Assembly: GCF_034661295.1 (NCBI RefSeq)
Contig: NZ_CP141062.1
Span: 2,356,001 to 2,420,000, forward strand
Direction of reading: 5' to 3'
Length of the DNA: 64,000 nucleotides
DNA from: Faecalibacter sp. LW9
GTDB taxonomy: Bacteria; Bacteroidota; Bacteroidia; Flavobacteriales; Weeksellaceae
The position numbers and the translations under genes were made by a program. This document shows, in pieces, positions 19,578-28,040 of the stretch. The notes beneath the pieces were generated by a model, which did not search any database, was not told the origin of the DNA, and worked only from the letters and a program-made list of their open reading frames with translations. The stretch's first letter is position 1; every line of letters begins with the position of its first letter.

Positions 19578-20429
19578 TTAACGTTTCAAATTATATAATT
19601 TAGATTGAGTTTCTGATTGCAATATTTGCTTCAATCCATCCTCATAAGGTTTTTCTAAAGTCTTATGTAGTTTTTCATTTTTATCTGGAAGAATTCCTGA
19701 TTTCATCATATTACTTAAACTTAATGAACGATGAATATCACTCGCTTTATAGTCAATCCCTGTATGTAAATCAATGATTCGATGACCTTGCAACTGTTCT
19801 TGTTTATTTAGAAATGGTTTAATTTTAAAACCATGCTCAAACATTTTTAGTTTATACTGTTCATAATTAATATTACAAGATGTAATCGATTTATGAGCAT
19901 TTAATATCTGTTTCTGAACTGATTTAATTTGATTTTTCTCTGCTTCTATTGATTTTATAGTCTCAATCATTACTTGTTTTGCAGAAGTTAATCCTCTTTT
20001 TTCAGCTACTCGATGAGCAGCCCATTGTGCTTTTTTACCAATGTGATTATCTTTTATCAAACGACCATTTTCTTTTACACGAGAAAATAAAATATGAACA
20101 TGATGATGATTTTTCTCTGTATGTAGAAAAGCTACATATGGTTGATTTTTAAAATCCAATTGTAATTCATTTAGGAAATCTTTAGTTAGAGATTTAAAAT
20201 CGTTTTTATTTAAGCTCTTACCATCATTAATTGATGGACTTAATACCAAAGAAATAATTTTTTTAGCAGCTCTTTGATTCTGCTCAAGATATAATTTGAA
20301 ATCATCAAATATCTCTTTTGAATTATTCCCTGAAATTAAATTTCGATCAACTTCATATCCTTTTTCTGGATTGCACACATAATTAAAAAGTGTACCACCA
20401 CCTGCTACTGAATTTGCCATTCCAATCAT
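19578..20429 (-). CDS. mobB: Relaxase / mobilization nuclease (MobB-type)
   Basis: 283 aa. The relaxase domain has the metal-binding histidine motif (HTEKNHHHVHILFSR, with H108-H110 and H112). Y17 in LFNYVCNP is a plausible catalytic tyrosine. The protein is short but normal for Bacteroidota mobilization relaxases, which nick oriT and lead the strand into a recipient using a helper's conjugation pore. It overlaps mobC by 4 bp. No helper transfer genes lie in the window. Confidence 0.92.
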   Translation of the reverse strand: MIGMANSVAGGGTLFNYVCNPEKGYEVDRNLISGNNSKEIFDDFKLYLEQNQRAAKKIISLVLSPSINDGKSLNKNDFKSLTKDFLNELQLDFKNQPYVAFLHTEKNHHHVHILFSRVKENGRLIKDNHIGKKAQWAAHRVAEKRGLTSAKQVMIETIKSIEAEKNQIKSVQKQILNAHKSITSCNINYEQYKLKMFEHGFKIKPFLNKQEQLQGHRIIDLHTGIDYKASDIHRSLSLSNMMKSGILPDKNEKLHKTLEKPYEDGLKQILQSETQSKLYNLKR

Positions 20430-20761
20430 ATCTTTAAACGATTTAAATGATCACGAATCAATTGAGCAGTTTCAATAGAAATCTCTTTCACTTTCGTTGA
20501 ATCACCTAATTTGAATAGATTTCCGATGCGTCTAAAATTATCAGCATACTTATTTAATTCTTTATAAATTTCTATTTCTTCTTCAGTTAATTTATAAGAT
20601 AAATTATAATCTAAAGCTATCGCTCTTAGAAATTCAGAGGTAGTTATTCCAGCGTAATTTGCCTTATTTTTTATAATATAATATTCCGTATTTGATACTC
20701 GGAAACGTAACGTTTTTGGTTTCATTTTTTTTGATTTTGCGTTAGCATTTTTTGACTGCAT
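20426..20761 (-). CDS. mobC: Mobilization accessory protein MobC
   Basis: 111 aa, very basic N-terminus, then a ribbon-helix-helix-like start (TLRFRVSNTEYYIIKNKANYAGITTSEFLR). The C-terminal NFRRIGNLFK segment is the usual MobC-family ending. MobC-type proteins bind oriT and help the relaxase nick. The relaxase gene follows with a 4-bp overlap. A strong inverted repeat lies immediately upstream (20772-20827). Confidence 0.88.
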   Translation of the reverse strand: MQSKNANAKSKKMKPKTLRFRVSNTEYYIIKNKANYAGITTSEFLRAIALDYNLSYKLTEEEIEIYKELNKYADNFRRIGNLFKLGDSTKVKEISIETAQLIRDHLNRLKI

Positions 20762-20771
20762 AGGAGAAAAA

Positions 20772-20827
20772 CGAGATTGCCTTTGGTAGTGAAAATCGCA
20801 GATTTGTAGCTACAAAGGCACATCTCG
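20772..20827. other. Candidate oriT hairpin / relaxosome site
   Basis: Arms of about 17 bp (20772-20789 and 20810-20827) pair with a one-base bulge on each side. The loop is about 20 nt. It lies 10 bp upstream of mobC and ends 11 bp before the end of the primase gene. Position and shape fit an oriT or MobC-binding operator. No nick site can be assigned by eye. Confidence 0.5.
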
Positions 20828-20838
20828 ATTATTAATAC

Positions 20839-21702
20839 TTATTTTTTATTCAGTTTTGAAATATGAAATTCGTTTAAATCATTTTGATTTTTAAATTCCA
20901 TTCTGTGATCTATTACAGAATTAGTGAACTGATTTATCAGTTTGTTTGTGCAATTATCACCAGCTTCATCATTATCTAAATAAAGATGGATTTCGCAATA
21001 ATTTACATTGTTTAAATGCGTAATTAATCGATCAGAATTTGTAATAGAATTCATCACAATGAAATTGAAATTTGGATAATTATTTAATTCCATAAAACTT
21101 AAGAAATCAAAGAAACCTTCAAAAATAAATACTCGATTTTCATTCTCATTATTCAAAATCATGGATAAATTTTTACCAGAACAACCTTTGAAAATTTTGT
21201 TTCTGAGCTCATAATTTCCATCAATATTTTGAAAACCTAAAGCAAATTGTTCCGAACATTTTTCAATCTTAAATTTAATTTCTTCAACATATTGATAAGC
21301 TTTATTAGAATAAATTCCACGATCTCTTAAATACGATTTCAAAACATAACTATATACGGGTTTACGCTCTAAAATTTGAATTCTTTTACTTTGAATTAAA
21401 TCCTCTGAATTATTTATCTCAAGCTTCTGAAAAGAAAAATTATTATTTGAATATTTAGAAATGATTTCCTTGACTGTTATATTTTCTAGTTTTATAATTA
21501 AGTCAATCAAAGTTCCTCCAAATCCTTCTCCAAAATCGTAAAAAAGATTCTTAGAATTATCAACTTTAAAGGATGAAGTTTTTTCAAATCGAAAAGGACT
21601 TAAATACCAATATATATTTCGTTTAACAGATATTGGGTATTTGTTTTTTTGAGCTAAATAATCTGTTATTTTAATATTGTCGTTTAAAAATTTACAATTC
21701 AT
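20839..21702 (-). CDS. Toprim-domain primase-like protein
   Basis: 287 aa. The N-terminal half keeps the outline of a CHC2/DnaG fold (YWYLSPFRFEKTSSF, then FYDFGEGFGGTLIDLI) but the zinc-binding Cys/His residues are missing. The Toprim core is intact: E195 in IFEGFFDFLSF and D243-x-D245 in LYLDNDEAGD. Such proteins prime replication of mobilizable elements, often with the SF3-type helicase encoded just upstream (21900-23153). It is transcribed in the same direction as mobC and mobB. Confidence 0.85.
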   Translation of the reverse strand: MNCKFLNDNIKITDYLAQKNKYPISVKRNIYWYLSPFRFEKTSSFKVDNSKNLFYDFGEGFGGTLIDLIIKLENITVKEIISKYSNNNFSFQKLEINNSEDLIQSKRIQILERKPVYSYVLKSYLRDRGIYSNKAYQYVEEIKFKIEKCSEQFALGFQNIDGNYELRNKIFKGCSGKNLSMILNNENENRVFIFEGFFDFLSFMELNNYPNFNFIVMNSITNSDRLITHLNNVNYCEIHLYLDNDEAGDNCTNKLINQFTNSVIDHRMEFKNQNDLNEFHISKLNKK

Positions 21703-21740
21703 TTCCTAAATGGTTTAAATTTTACAAAAAAAATGATGAT

Positions 21741-21933
21741 TGATGACAGAGTTTTGTAAATAAAAGTAAATCAATGATATACGTTGTCATCATTTTGTCA
21801 TCAATCATCAAACTCAAATTTTATTTTCTAATTTCTGTCATCAAATTAATTTTTGATGACGGTTTGATGACGGTTTTGATGACAGTATGTTATTAAATAT
21901 CAAATAGTTATAAGACTGTCATCACTGTCATCA
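21741..21933. repeat. Cluster of TGATGAC heptamers, candidate iterons
   Basis: Nine copies of TGATGAC or its complement occur in 193 bp: 21741, 21786, 21797, 21837, 21854, 21865, 21877, 21918 and 21927. Three are in close head-to-tail order at 21854-21883. The last two lie inside the 3' end of the helicase gene, where they encode its DDSDDS tail. The block sits between the primase and helicase genes and is otherwise A/T-rich non-coding DNA. Confidence 0.6.
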
Positions 21934-23153
21934 AAAAAATGACGTATTTCGCTGAAAATGATTGTATAATACCTTCCTTTTCTATCGATTTTTACGAATT
22001 CCCCATATGTTAAATATTCATAGCCTTCGTATTTGTTTGAATTTGTAGAAGGGAAAATATCTAGTGATTTTAGTACATTTCTAATTTCACTTAGTTCAAG
22101 TGAATTTCGTCCATGAATTCGTTTAGAAATTACTTGAATATCTTTAGGTGCAATGTGTATTTCATTTTCATCGAAATTTTCGTGAATTTCATTTAAGATT
22201 TCAAAAACTTTATATTTAGCATTTTCATCTTCATTATTCATCAACCTTGTTAAAGCTGTTGTACGTATCTGATCTGGAGTAAACCACATACGAGTTTGCT
22301 TTGGTGTAGAAAATGTTATTCGTACTAAATAATTTAAAAAGTATGGGATTTCTTTGTACAAATGTTTGTCAAACTCAGGATTCTTGTTAATTGATGGAAT
22401 TTTTCGTACCCAAAATCGAGTTTCTTTTTTATCAATTTTAATAAAGTTTTTTTCAAAGTTGGAAGTCATAACGAACTTATAAAATGATTCAACTTCCTCT
22501 TTATCTTTTCCCTTGCTTTCAATTTTATTTCGATCTGCTGTACTTAGGAATTTTATTCTTTCAGTTATTTGTTGATTATCTGTAATTATTTCATCAACCA
22601 ATACAAGCAGTTTTCCATTTAAATCTGAATTAAAGTTGTTTACGAACGAATCTGCATTTATATATGTAGCATTGAAAGAGAAAATTTTTCGAAGCCATTT
22701 TAAAAAAGTACTTTTTCCTGTCTCACGTTCTGAAGATACCAATACAAGTACTGGAAGAATTTGTGTTGGATTCTCTAATAATATTTTCAGATAATCTAGA
22801 CCTAAGAAATATTGTTCTCCGAATATATGTTTGATATATTGAAGGGTGTAGGGAATTTGTATTTCTAATTCTTCTAAATCAATATTTGATTCGTTATCAA
22901 TATCAAAATCTAATGGATGATAGATATTATAAAAATCCCCAATCTCTCGTTCATAATTAATGTGCAGAGGGATACAACAGAAACCGTAATACTTTTTGAT
23001 TGAAGAAATGTAATCTTTACCTAGGTCATTTACAATTGTTTCTTTATTCCAAGAAATCATAATTTTCTCGGTATCTTTTGAAATAGTAGGGCGTTCGATT
23101 ATGGCAAAATACGATGTGCCCACTCGAATAAATTCGGCAGAATCTAAATTCAT
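21900..23153 (-). CDS. SF3/D5-type primase-helicase of the element (DUF5906-like)
   Basis: 417 aa. The P-loop is SERETGKST (141-149) after a hydrophobic strand (LPVLVLVS). Walker B is LLVLVDEI (182-189). This is followed by the TSNFEKNFIKIDKKETRFWVRK stretch that serves as the SF3 motif C and arginine region. The C-terminal part looks like a winged helix and ends in DDSDDS. Proteins like this unwind the excised circle for replication in Bacteroidota mobile elements. Its 3' end overlaps the heptamer cluster. Confidence 0.82.
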   Translation of the reverse strand: MNLDSAEFIRVGTSYFAIIERPTISKDTEKIMISWNKETIVNDLGKDYISSIKKYYGFCCIPLHINYEREIGDFYNIYHPLDFDIDNESNIDLEELEIQIPYTLQYIKHIFGEQYFLGLDYLKILLENPTQILPVLVLVSSERETGKSTFLKWLRKIFSFNATYINADSFVNNFNSDLNGKLLVLVDEIITDNQQITERIKFLSTADRNKIESKGKDKEEVESFYKFVMTSNFEKNFIKIDKKETRFWVRKIPSINKNPEFDKHLYKEIPYFLNYLVRITFSTPKQTRMWFTPDQIRTTALTRLMNNEDENAKYKVFEILNEIHENFDENEIHIAPKDIQVISKRIHGRNSLELSEIRNVLKSLDIFPSTNSNKYEGYEYLTYGEFVKIDRKGRYYTIIFSEIRHFFDDSDDSLITI

Positions 23154-23234
23154 AATATTAAATTTTTTGGATTAAATGCTATGATTTATCTTTGTGCCTA
23201 GGATTAAAGATATTACATAACGTGATGAGGAATT

Positions 23235-23260
23235 AGAGCTTAAATTGAGACTTAAGCTCT
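23235..23260. other. Hairpin between the HTH gene and the helicase gene
   Basis: 9-bp arms AGAGCTTAA (23235-23243) and TTAAGCTCT (23252-23260) begin 3 bp past the HTH stop codon. The T run is on the plus strand, where no gene needs it. On the minus strand it may instead act as a leader structure before the helicase gene. Confidence 0.4.
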
Positions 23261-23263
23261 TTT

Positions 23264-23545
23264 TTATTTTCTATGTACTGTTGTATATTTATAAGCTTCA
23301 GATTTTAATTGATCTTTCGATTTATTCCCTTTTGATAGAAGCCATTGATCAATTAAATCTTTGTCAAAGAATAAGTGCTTTCCATTAGGTTTCGAAAATG
23401 GAATTATCTCATTTTGTACAAGTTTATATAAAGTTGATCTTGAATAGCCAGTATAAATGGCTAACTGATCAATATTCATTACTTTCTTTTTATCAAGTAA
23501 TAATGTTTCAATACTTAATAATTTTTCTAAAATTAAATTGTCCAT
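23264..23545 (-). CDS. Excisionase-like HTH protein
   Basis: About 93 aa from the preferred ATG at 23545 (MDNLILEKLLSI). The longer frame to 23593 adds residues that are not family-like. The HTH_17/MerR-like motif is clear: MNIDQLAIYTGYSRSTLYKLVQNEIIPFSKPNGKHLFF, ending in DLIDQWLL. These small proteins accompany Bacteroidota integrases and act as recombination directionality factors or repressors. Confidence 0.85.
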   Translation of the reverse strand: MDNLILEKLLSIETLLLDKKKVMNIDQLAIYTGYSRSTLYKLVQNEIIPFSKPNGKHLFFDKDLIDQWLLSKGNKSKDQLKSEAYKYTTVHRK

Positions 23546-23624
23546 TGGTATATCGTTTTTATGATTATACCAGCAAAGTTGAATATTCAACAAAGATTGA
23601 AAGCTTTATCAATACTTGATAATT

Positions 23625-24395
23625 TTAATCAATCTTTAGAATTTCGGAAATTTTATTAAAAGACTTATTATTTTCATTATTGAATTCTTGTAGTATAATA
23701 CAGTAAGTTTGTGAAAATGTTTTTTCTGATACTTTTCTATTTAAATCAAAATAGGGTAGAAAGATTGACTTATAAACTACTGTGGAATCAATTCCTTTCA
23801 AATTATAATTCAATTGAAGAAAGTATATTAATGTTTTTAAATTATTTAAACTTGAATTAGTAGGTGATTTGTCTATCCACTTGATTTTATAGTCTATCTC
23901 TTCTAAATTAATAATAGCATTAAAAACTTTTATATTATTTTCATTTTTAGAAATGATATTTTCTTTTTCAAGTTGTTTTACAACTTCAATTTGATTAAAG
24001 TTTTTATCTGAAAATTCTATAGATATATTCTTTTTTTGAGAATGAAAATTTATTTCACTCTTATTCGTGATCTTATTCCCATTTATATTTTCATTTATAG
24101 AGTTTTCATTAATTGTAGGATAAATCTGTTTAGTTAAGTAAATTTTTCTTAATACCAATACAATTAAAAGTAAAGAAGTTAAAAATATAATAATCCAAAT
24201 AATTAAAGTTATATCATCAGCTACTTTATAAGCATTATAGCCAAAAATAATACTGTTAATAAGTGTAATAGCAGGAAGGACTAATACTTTGTAATTATTA
24301 CTTAATTTCTTTATTAAAGTAAAATAAACATATAATATTAAACCTATGCATATTATGAGTTTGATAATAAAAACGATAGTTTCTTCTGTATTCAT
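23625..24395 (-). CDS. Uncharacterised membrane protein downstream of the integrase
   Basis: 256 aa. Three hydrophobic segments lie in the first 90 residues (about 7-28, 35-55 and 63-85), followed by an Asn/Lys-rich cytoplasmic part. The C-terminal 80 residues (YFLQLNYNLKGIDSTVVYKSIFLPYFDL) resemble the folded tail of other proteins encoded next to Bacteroidota integrases. It overlaps the integrase end by 4 bp and must be translated with it. Function is unknown. Confidence 0.65.
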   Translation of the reverse strand: MNTEETIVFIIKLIICIGLILYVYFTLIKKLSNNYKVLVLPAITLINSIIFGYNAYKVADDITLIIWIIIFLTSLLLIVLVLRKIYLTKQIYPTINENSINENINGNKITNKSEINFHSQKKNISIEFSDKNFNQIEVVKQLEKENIISKNENNIKVFNAIINLEEIDYKIKWIDKSPTNSSLNNLKTLIYFLQLNYNLKGIDSTVVYKSIFLPYFDLNRKVSEKTFSQTYCIILQEFNNENNKSFNKISEILKID

Positions 24396-25534
24396 AATTC
24401 AAAATTTAGAGTTGGTAATAAATTAGCTGCTTCTTTTAATTTTTTATCGACGATTTTAGCGTATATCTGCGTTGTTCGGATATCTTTATGACCTAATACT
24501 TTCATTACAGTATATAAATCAGCTCCAGCTTCTAATAATAGAGTAGCGGCTGTATGTCTAGCGCAATGAAAAGTAATGTGTTTGGTAATACCTGCTTTCA
24601 TACACCATCGTAACAATTCGGTATTGGTGGCAGAGCCATAGTTTAGGTTTACAAATACCCTTGGATTATATATATTTCTTTCTCCTAACAGTTCACGTGC
24701 TTGTTTGCTGATGTACATATATTCTAAATCATCCGTCTTTTGTTGAGTGAAAATAATACGATGTTCTTCATTTTCATCCCTTACTTCGTGCCAATTTAGT
24801 TTATAAATATCGCTCCATCTTAATCCTGTTAAGCAACTGAAAAGAAAAGCACGTTTTAATACATCGTATTTACATTCTGTCTTGGCTAAAGCTTGAACTT
24901 CTTCAAAAGTCAAATATTCACGTTGTGATTCTTTTTCTTCAAAGGATTTTACAGTAAGAAGCTTATGGTTTGTGATGTAACCATCTTCATAAGCTTGTTT
25001 TATAGTTGCTCTGAAGCGATTGAAATAAGAATACTTTGTTCCATGTTTTAGTGGTAATCCATGTTTAGATTTAGCTTCTTTATCTAAGAAACGTTTGAAG
25101 CCATTCACAGAATCAACAGTTAATTCGGATAGAGTAGTAGAGGAATGAAAATATTGGTCGATATAACGTTTTACCGATTTCCATGTACCATAATTTGATA
25201 GATATGAAGATCGATGCTCTTTTAAAGTATCGAAATAATCATTTAATGAAATCTTAGATTTATCACGATCAACAATTCCAAATTTCCCTTGTAGTAATTC
25301 ACTTTTTCTTATAGCAAGTATATTCTCTGCTAGCTCAAGAATTTGTTTATTTTTTTTCTTTTCATCAGCTTTAATCGGATCGATAATTAAATAACCAATT
25401 TCTTTACTTAAATATTCAAATTCACGATTATGAATTTCTTTTCCATTTTCATCTTTATATGAACCTTTATAATATTCAAGATAAAGACTAATTTTACCCG
25501 AGTTAAGTTTCTTTTGTTTTAAGCTTATTTTCAT
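24392..25534 (-). CDS. int: Tyrosine recombinase (integrase of element 1)
   Basis: 380 aa. It has an N-terminal arm-binding domain, a SAM-like core-binding domain (about 95-200) and the catalytic domain with R239 (GLRWSD), H323 and R326 (HCARH), H349 (LGHK) and Y358. All catalytic residues are present. The gene lies 183 bp from the attachment copy at 25717. It is closely similar in motif and layout to the second integrase at 49368-50474, which explains two elements at one site. Confidence 0.95.
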   Translation of the reverse strand: MKISLKQKKLNSGKISLYLEYYKGSYKDENGKEIHNREFEYLSKEIGYLIIDPIKADEKKKNKQILELAENILAIRKSELLQGKFGIVDRDKSKISLNDYFDTLKEHRSSYLSNYGTWKSVKRYIDQYFHSSTTLSELTVDSVNGFKRFLDKEAKSKHGLPLKHGTKYSYFNRFRATIKQAYEDGYITNHKLLTVKSFEEKESQREYLTFEEVQALAKTECKYDVLKRAFLFSCLTGLRWSDIYKLNWHEVRDENEEHRIIFTQQKTDDLEYMYISKQARELLGERNIYNPRVFVNLNYGSATNTELLRWCMKAGITKHITFHCARHTAATLLLEAGADLYTVMKVLGHKDIRTTQIYAKIVDKKLKEAANLLPTLNFEL

Positions 25535-25657
25535 AATAATAACAGTTAGGTGTAGAATACTACATCTTTAATTAATAAATGAAATTTGTGGTGTAGTAGA
25601 GATACAAATAATATCTCAATAACATCATTTCAACTGCTAACAAAACTAAAACAAAAA

Positions 25658-25693
25658 ACCCTAACAATCACTATATTAAGTACTTGTTAGGGT
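25658..25693 (-). terminator. Minus-strand terminator next to the left att copy
   Basis: 10-bp arms ACCCTAACAA (25658-25667) and TTGTTAGGGT (25684-25693). On the minus strand the stem is followed by TTTTTTG. It would stop transcripts coming from the 25839-26333 gene or, in an element-free chromosome, from mnmE. Confidence 0.75.
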
Positions 25694-25716
25694 GTTGTTA
25701 TCTTATATTAACCTTT

Positions 25717-25734
25717 CTATTTCCCGATACAAAA
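25717..25734. repeat. Attachment-site copy between the two elements
   Basis: CTATTTCCCGATACAAAA matches the last codons of mnmE at 51111-51128 at 17 of 18 positions (14 in a row are identical). It lies between the two elements, so it is a hybrid att site. The rest of 25535-25838 holds the terminator at 25658-25693 and two GCAACAA motifs (25774, 25785); no gene is visible there. Confidence 0.8.
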
Positions 25735-25838
25735 AGTAATTAATATTGATATTTAGGCAGTTAAGTGATTTAGGCAACAAATAAGCAACAAAACTATAGA
25801 AATTGTACAGAAAAAAAAGGAAAATAGCTGATTTTCAG

Positions 25839-26333
25839 TTAGAAATTTTTAACATAAGAATATAGCCCTAACCCTTCTGATTTTGCTTTCAGATTCAATT
25901 CTTGATACAATGGTAACTGATTACAATGTATTTTATTATAGGCTTTTGCAAATCCAAATTTAATCATTTCTTCGTTTATTATCCTTCCATCTTTTAAAAT
26001 TAAATATCCTAAAGTTCTTCCGTATTTATCTTTCGTATTATCACGTTCTTGAATTAAGGTTACTGGATCATTTATCTGAACTAATGTTTTTAAAAATTCT
26101 AATGATTTATAACCTAATTCAATTAATAATCTTCCTGATACAGATGTTTCCAATTCGTCTTGTTTTAGTTTTTTACAAGGTGTTAATTCTGGAGCATCAA
26201 TACCATAAAATCTAATTTCAATTACTTCGTTCGTAATTAAATCTTTTACAAAAATTCCATCCCCATCATTGTATTTTTCGATTTTAAGATGCGTTTTTGA
26301 AATAGTCTGACCGATTACATTTAATTGCTTCAT
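25839..26333 (-). CDS. Thermonuclease (SNase-like) family protein
   Basis: 164 aa. The OB-fold nuclease pattern is clear: an early YNDGDGIFV with the metal-binding Asp, IRFYGIDAPE with R41 and D46, and DKYGRTLGYL with R106. These correspond to Arg35, Asp40 and Arg87 of staphylococcal nuclease. There is no signal peptide, so it should act inside the cell. It is the first gene inside element 2. Its transcript would run across the att copy to the terminator at 25658-25693. Confidence 0.85.
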   Translation of the reverse strand: MKQLNVIGQTISKTHLKIEKYNDGDGIFVKDLITNEVIEIRFYGIDAPELTPCKKLKQDELETSVSGRLLIELGYKSLEFLKTLVQINDPVTLIQERDNTKDKYGRTLGYLILKDGRIINEEMIKFGFAKAYNKIHCNQLPLYQELNLKAKSEGLGLYSYVKNF

Positions 26334-26416
26334 ATTGCATTACTTAACATTCTGATTATCAATAATTTATATGTAAATTTACGATAATAATTTGTAACTA
26401 ATTAATATTTAATATT

Positions 26417-27220
26417 ATGGCTAGACAGAGTGGACACATTAAGTATGTTGGAACGTTAGGAGACGTTAGACATTTTAAGATTAAAGGAAACAAAGGTTTC
26501 TATGCTGGGTTAAAAGGCGGACCAACTGCACAACAAATTGCAAGCGATCCTGCTTTCGTTCGTACTCGTGAAAATATGAATGAGTTTGGTGGTAGTGCTA
26601 CTACTGGTCGTTCATTTAGAACAAGTATTGCAAATCTAATTCGTAATAATGCTGATAGTCAAGTGACAGGTCGTATTACAGCGGTGATGAAGAAAATTAA
26701 TTTAGAAGATGGTTCAGAAGCCAGAGGTCAAAGAGCAATTTTAATTACTGCTGCTCCTCAATATTTAGAAGGTTTTGAATTCAATAAGTTTTCTTCTTTA
26801 AATGGTGTTTTTAATGCTCCTTACACAATTTCTTCAAATGTAGATCGTGATGAGTCAACATTAGCAATTGCACCATTTAATCCATTGGATAATATGTTTA
26901 TTCCTGCTGGTGCTACGCATTTTAGAATTATCAATGCTATTACGGTTTTATCTGACTTTGCGTACAATCCTTTAACTAAGACTTACGAACCAAAAGATAA
27001 CGTAAATAATGGATTGACTGCTACAGCTGATTCGGGTTATTTACCTGTAAATGCAATTACTTCTGCAATTTCTGTTGCTACGACGTTGCCAGGTTCTCCA
27101 ACCCTTTCTGCGGATGTTTCGGTAGTTAATATTTTAGCGGTTGAGTTTTACCAAGAAGTAAATGGAAATTATTATTTATTTGCTCAAGGTAATGCAATGA
27201 AGGTTGTAAAAATATTCTAA
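26417..27220 (+). CDS. Conserved Bacteroidota protein of unknown function
   Basis: 267 aa. The start ARQSGHIKYVGTLGDVRHFKI, followed by ATDP/ASDPAFVRTRENMNEFG, is a pattern known from many Bacteroidota hypothetical proteins, often near mobile DNA. The first 90 residues are basic and conserved. The rest is beta-rich, without signal peptide or membrane segment. It has its own gene unit, with a gap before it and a good terminator after it, and higher GC than nearby genes. Role unknown; a structural or DNA-binding role cannot be told apart. Confidence 0.75.
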   Translation: MARQSGHIKYVGTLGDVRHFKIKGNKGFYAGLKGGPTAQQIASDPAFVRTRENMNEFGGSATTGRSFRTSIANLIRNNADSQVTGRITAVMKKINLEDGSEARGQRAILITAAPQYLEGFEFNKFSSLNGVFNAPYTISSNVDRDESTLAIAPFNPLDNMFIPAGATHFRIINAITVLSDFAYNPLTKTYEPKDNVNNGLTATADSGYLPVNAITSAISVATTLPGSPTLSADVSVVNILAVEFYQEVNGNYYLFAQGNAMKVVKIF

Positions 27221-27254
27221 TTCATCATTAGAGATTAGAGGTTTCGGAAAATTG

Positions 27255-27282
27255 AAAAGCCTGCTCGTTTGAGTAGGCTTTT
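27255..27282 (+). terminator. Rho-independent terminator
   Basis: 12-bp arms (27255-27266 and 27271-27282, one mismatch) with a GTTT loop, 34 bp after the stop codon of the 26417 gene. Confidence 0.85.
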
Positions 27283-27360
27283 ACTTTTTGCATTAATTTT
27301 CCTATAATGATTAATCATCTATTGAATATGTATTGATTATCTGTTATTTAAACACGAAAT

Positions 27361-27380
27361 AAAGGCGTTTTAACGCCTTT
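27361..27380 (-). terminator. Terminator at the end of the DUF6943-like gene
   Basis: AAAGGCG (27364-27370 region) pairs with CGCCTTT across a TTTTAA loop, overlapping the stop codon at 27370. Confidence 0.55.
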
Positions 27381-27795
27381 TAATGTATCGGTATAGAATT
27401 ATTCTTTTTGCTTCGGAAATGAGCTGTAATGTTTCTAAATATTGTCTTTCTTTTTGCTCCAATTCTTTAATGGCTTTTACAGATTTTTTAAACTGAGGTA
27501 AATTGGCATTGGCTTGTATTAATCCGTTTTTGATGATGGATTTACAATCGTTAATAGTTACAAATAAAATCACTGATCCTTTCAAATAGTTGTAGTAGGA
27601 TTTCGATTTGAATAATCCATCGCATAGGGTTTTGAAAAATTGCTTTTCTTCTTCGGAATTTGTACGTAATACATAGCAATTTGCACAAGGTTCATCCAAC
27701 GGTTTGCCGCTGTTTTTACCTTTATTCAGAATATAAAATTCAAATTGTGATTTTTGATTCTTTGGGCTGAAAGTTTTTAATTCAAATTTTTGCAT
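27370..27795 (-). CDS. DUF6943-like protein
   Basis: 141 aa. The pattern YILNKGKNSGKPLDEPCANCYVL, then EEEKQFFKTL and a C-terminal coiled KELEQKERQYLETL, resembles a small family found in Bacteroidota integrative elements (assigned from memory as DUF6943). It is soluble, with a CxxC-like CANC near residue 37. It stands alone, ahead of the structured region on its 5' side. Role unknown. Confidence 0.55.
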   Translation of the reverse strand: MQKFELKTFSPKNQKSQFEFYILNKGKNSGKPLDEPCANCYVLRTNSEEEKQFFKTLCDGLFKSKSYYNYLKGSVILFVTINDCKSIIKNGLIQANANLPQFKKSVKAIKELEQKERQYLETLQLISEAKRIILYRYIKRR

Positions 27796-27879
27796 AATAC
27801 GAGCTTTAAAATTTATTGCTCGCTCACGCTTCGCATCATTTTTTCAAAAGAAAACAGAAAAAAAACGGAAAAAAAAAGA

Positions 27880-28040
27880 AAAAGAAAGCCGTTTAAAAGG
27901 CTGGTGAGGCAAAGCAGTCAAGGTTTTTGGATAAAAAATACAACCTGTATAGGTGGAGATTTTTTATTCAAAACCCGTAGGGCTTGACCTTTACGGCTTT
28001 GTGCGTTAGCAGTACCGAACCAGCCTAACTTGCTTTCTTT
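27880..28040. other. Long imperfect hairpin, possible structured RNA or transfer site
   Basis: Nested complementary blocks fold the whole 160 nt: 27881-27889 with 28032-28040, 27898-27905 with 28019-28026, 27909-27915 with 27996-28004, 27917-27922 with 27983-27988, and 27922-27939 with 27959-27975. A small hairpin closes the top. No good reading frame covers it. Confidence 0.6.

Larger units (their letters stand above)
1..25734. mobile_element. Integrative mobilizable element 1 (left end outside window)
   Basis: Its right end is the attachment-like copy at 25717-25734, next to a minus-strand tyrosine integrase (24392-25534). Moving left it has a membrane protein, HTH excisionase-like gene, helicase, Toprim primase, MobC and MobB, and then a defence island of about 17 kb. 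MobB and MobC are present but no conjugation (Tra) genes are visible, so it is best read as a mobilizable rather than self-transmissible element. The left boundary is not seen. No other copy of the attachment core was noticed between 1 and 25700. Confidence 0.65.

Noticed and set aside
21741-21933. CRISPR array
   Set aside because: Repeats are only 7 bp, in both orientations and with irregular spacing; no cas genes are near.
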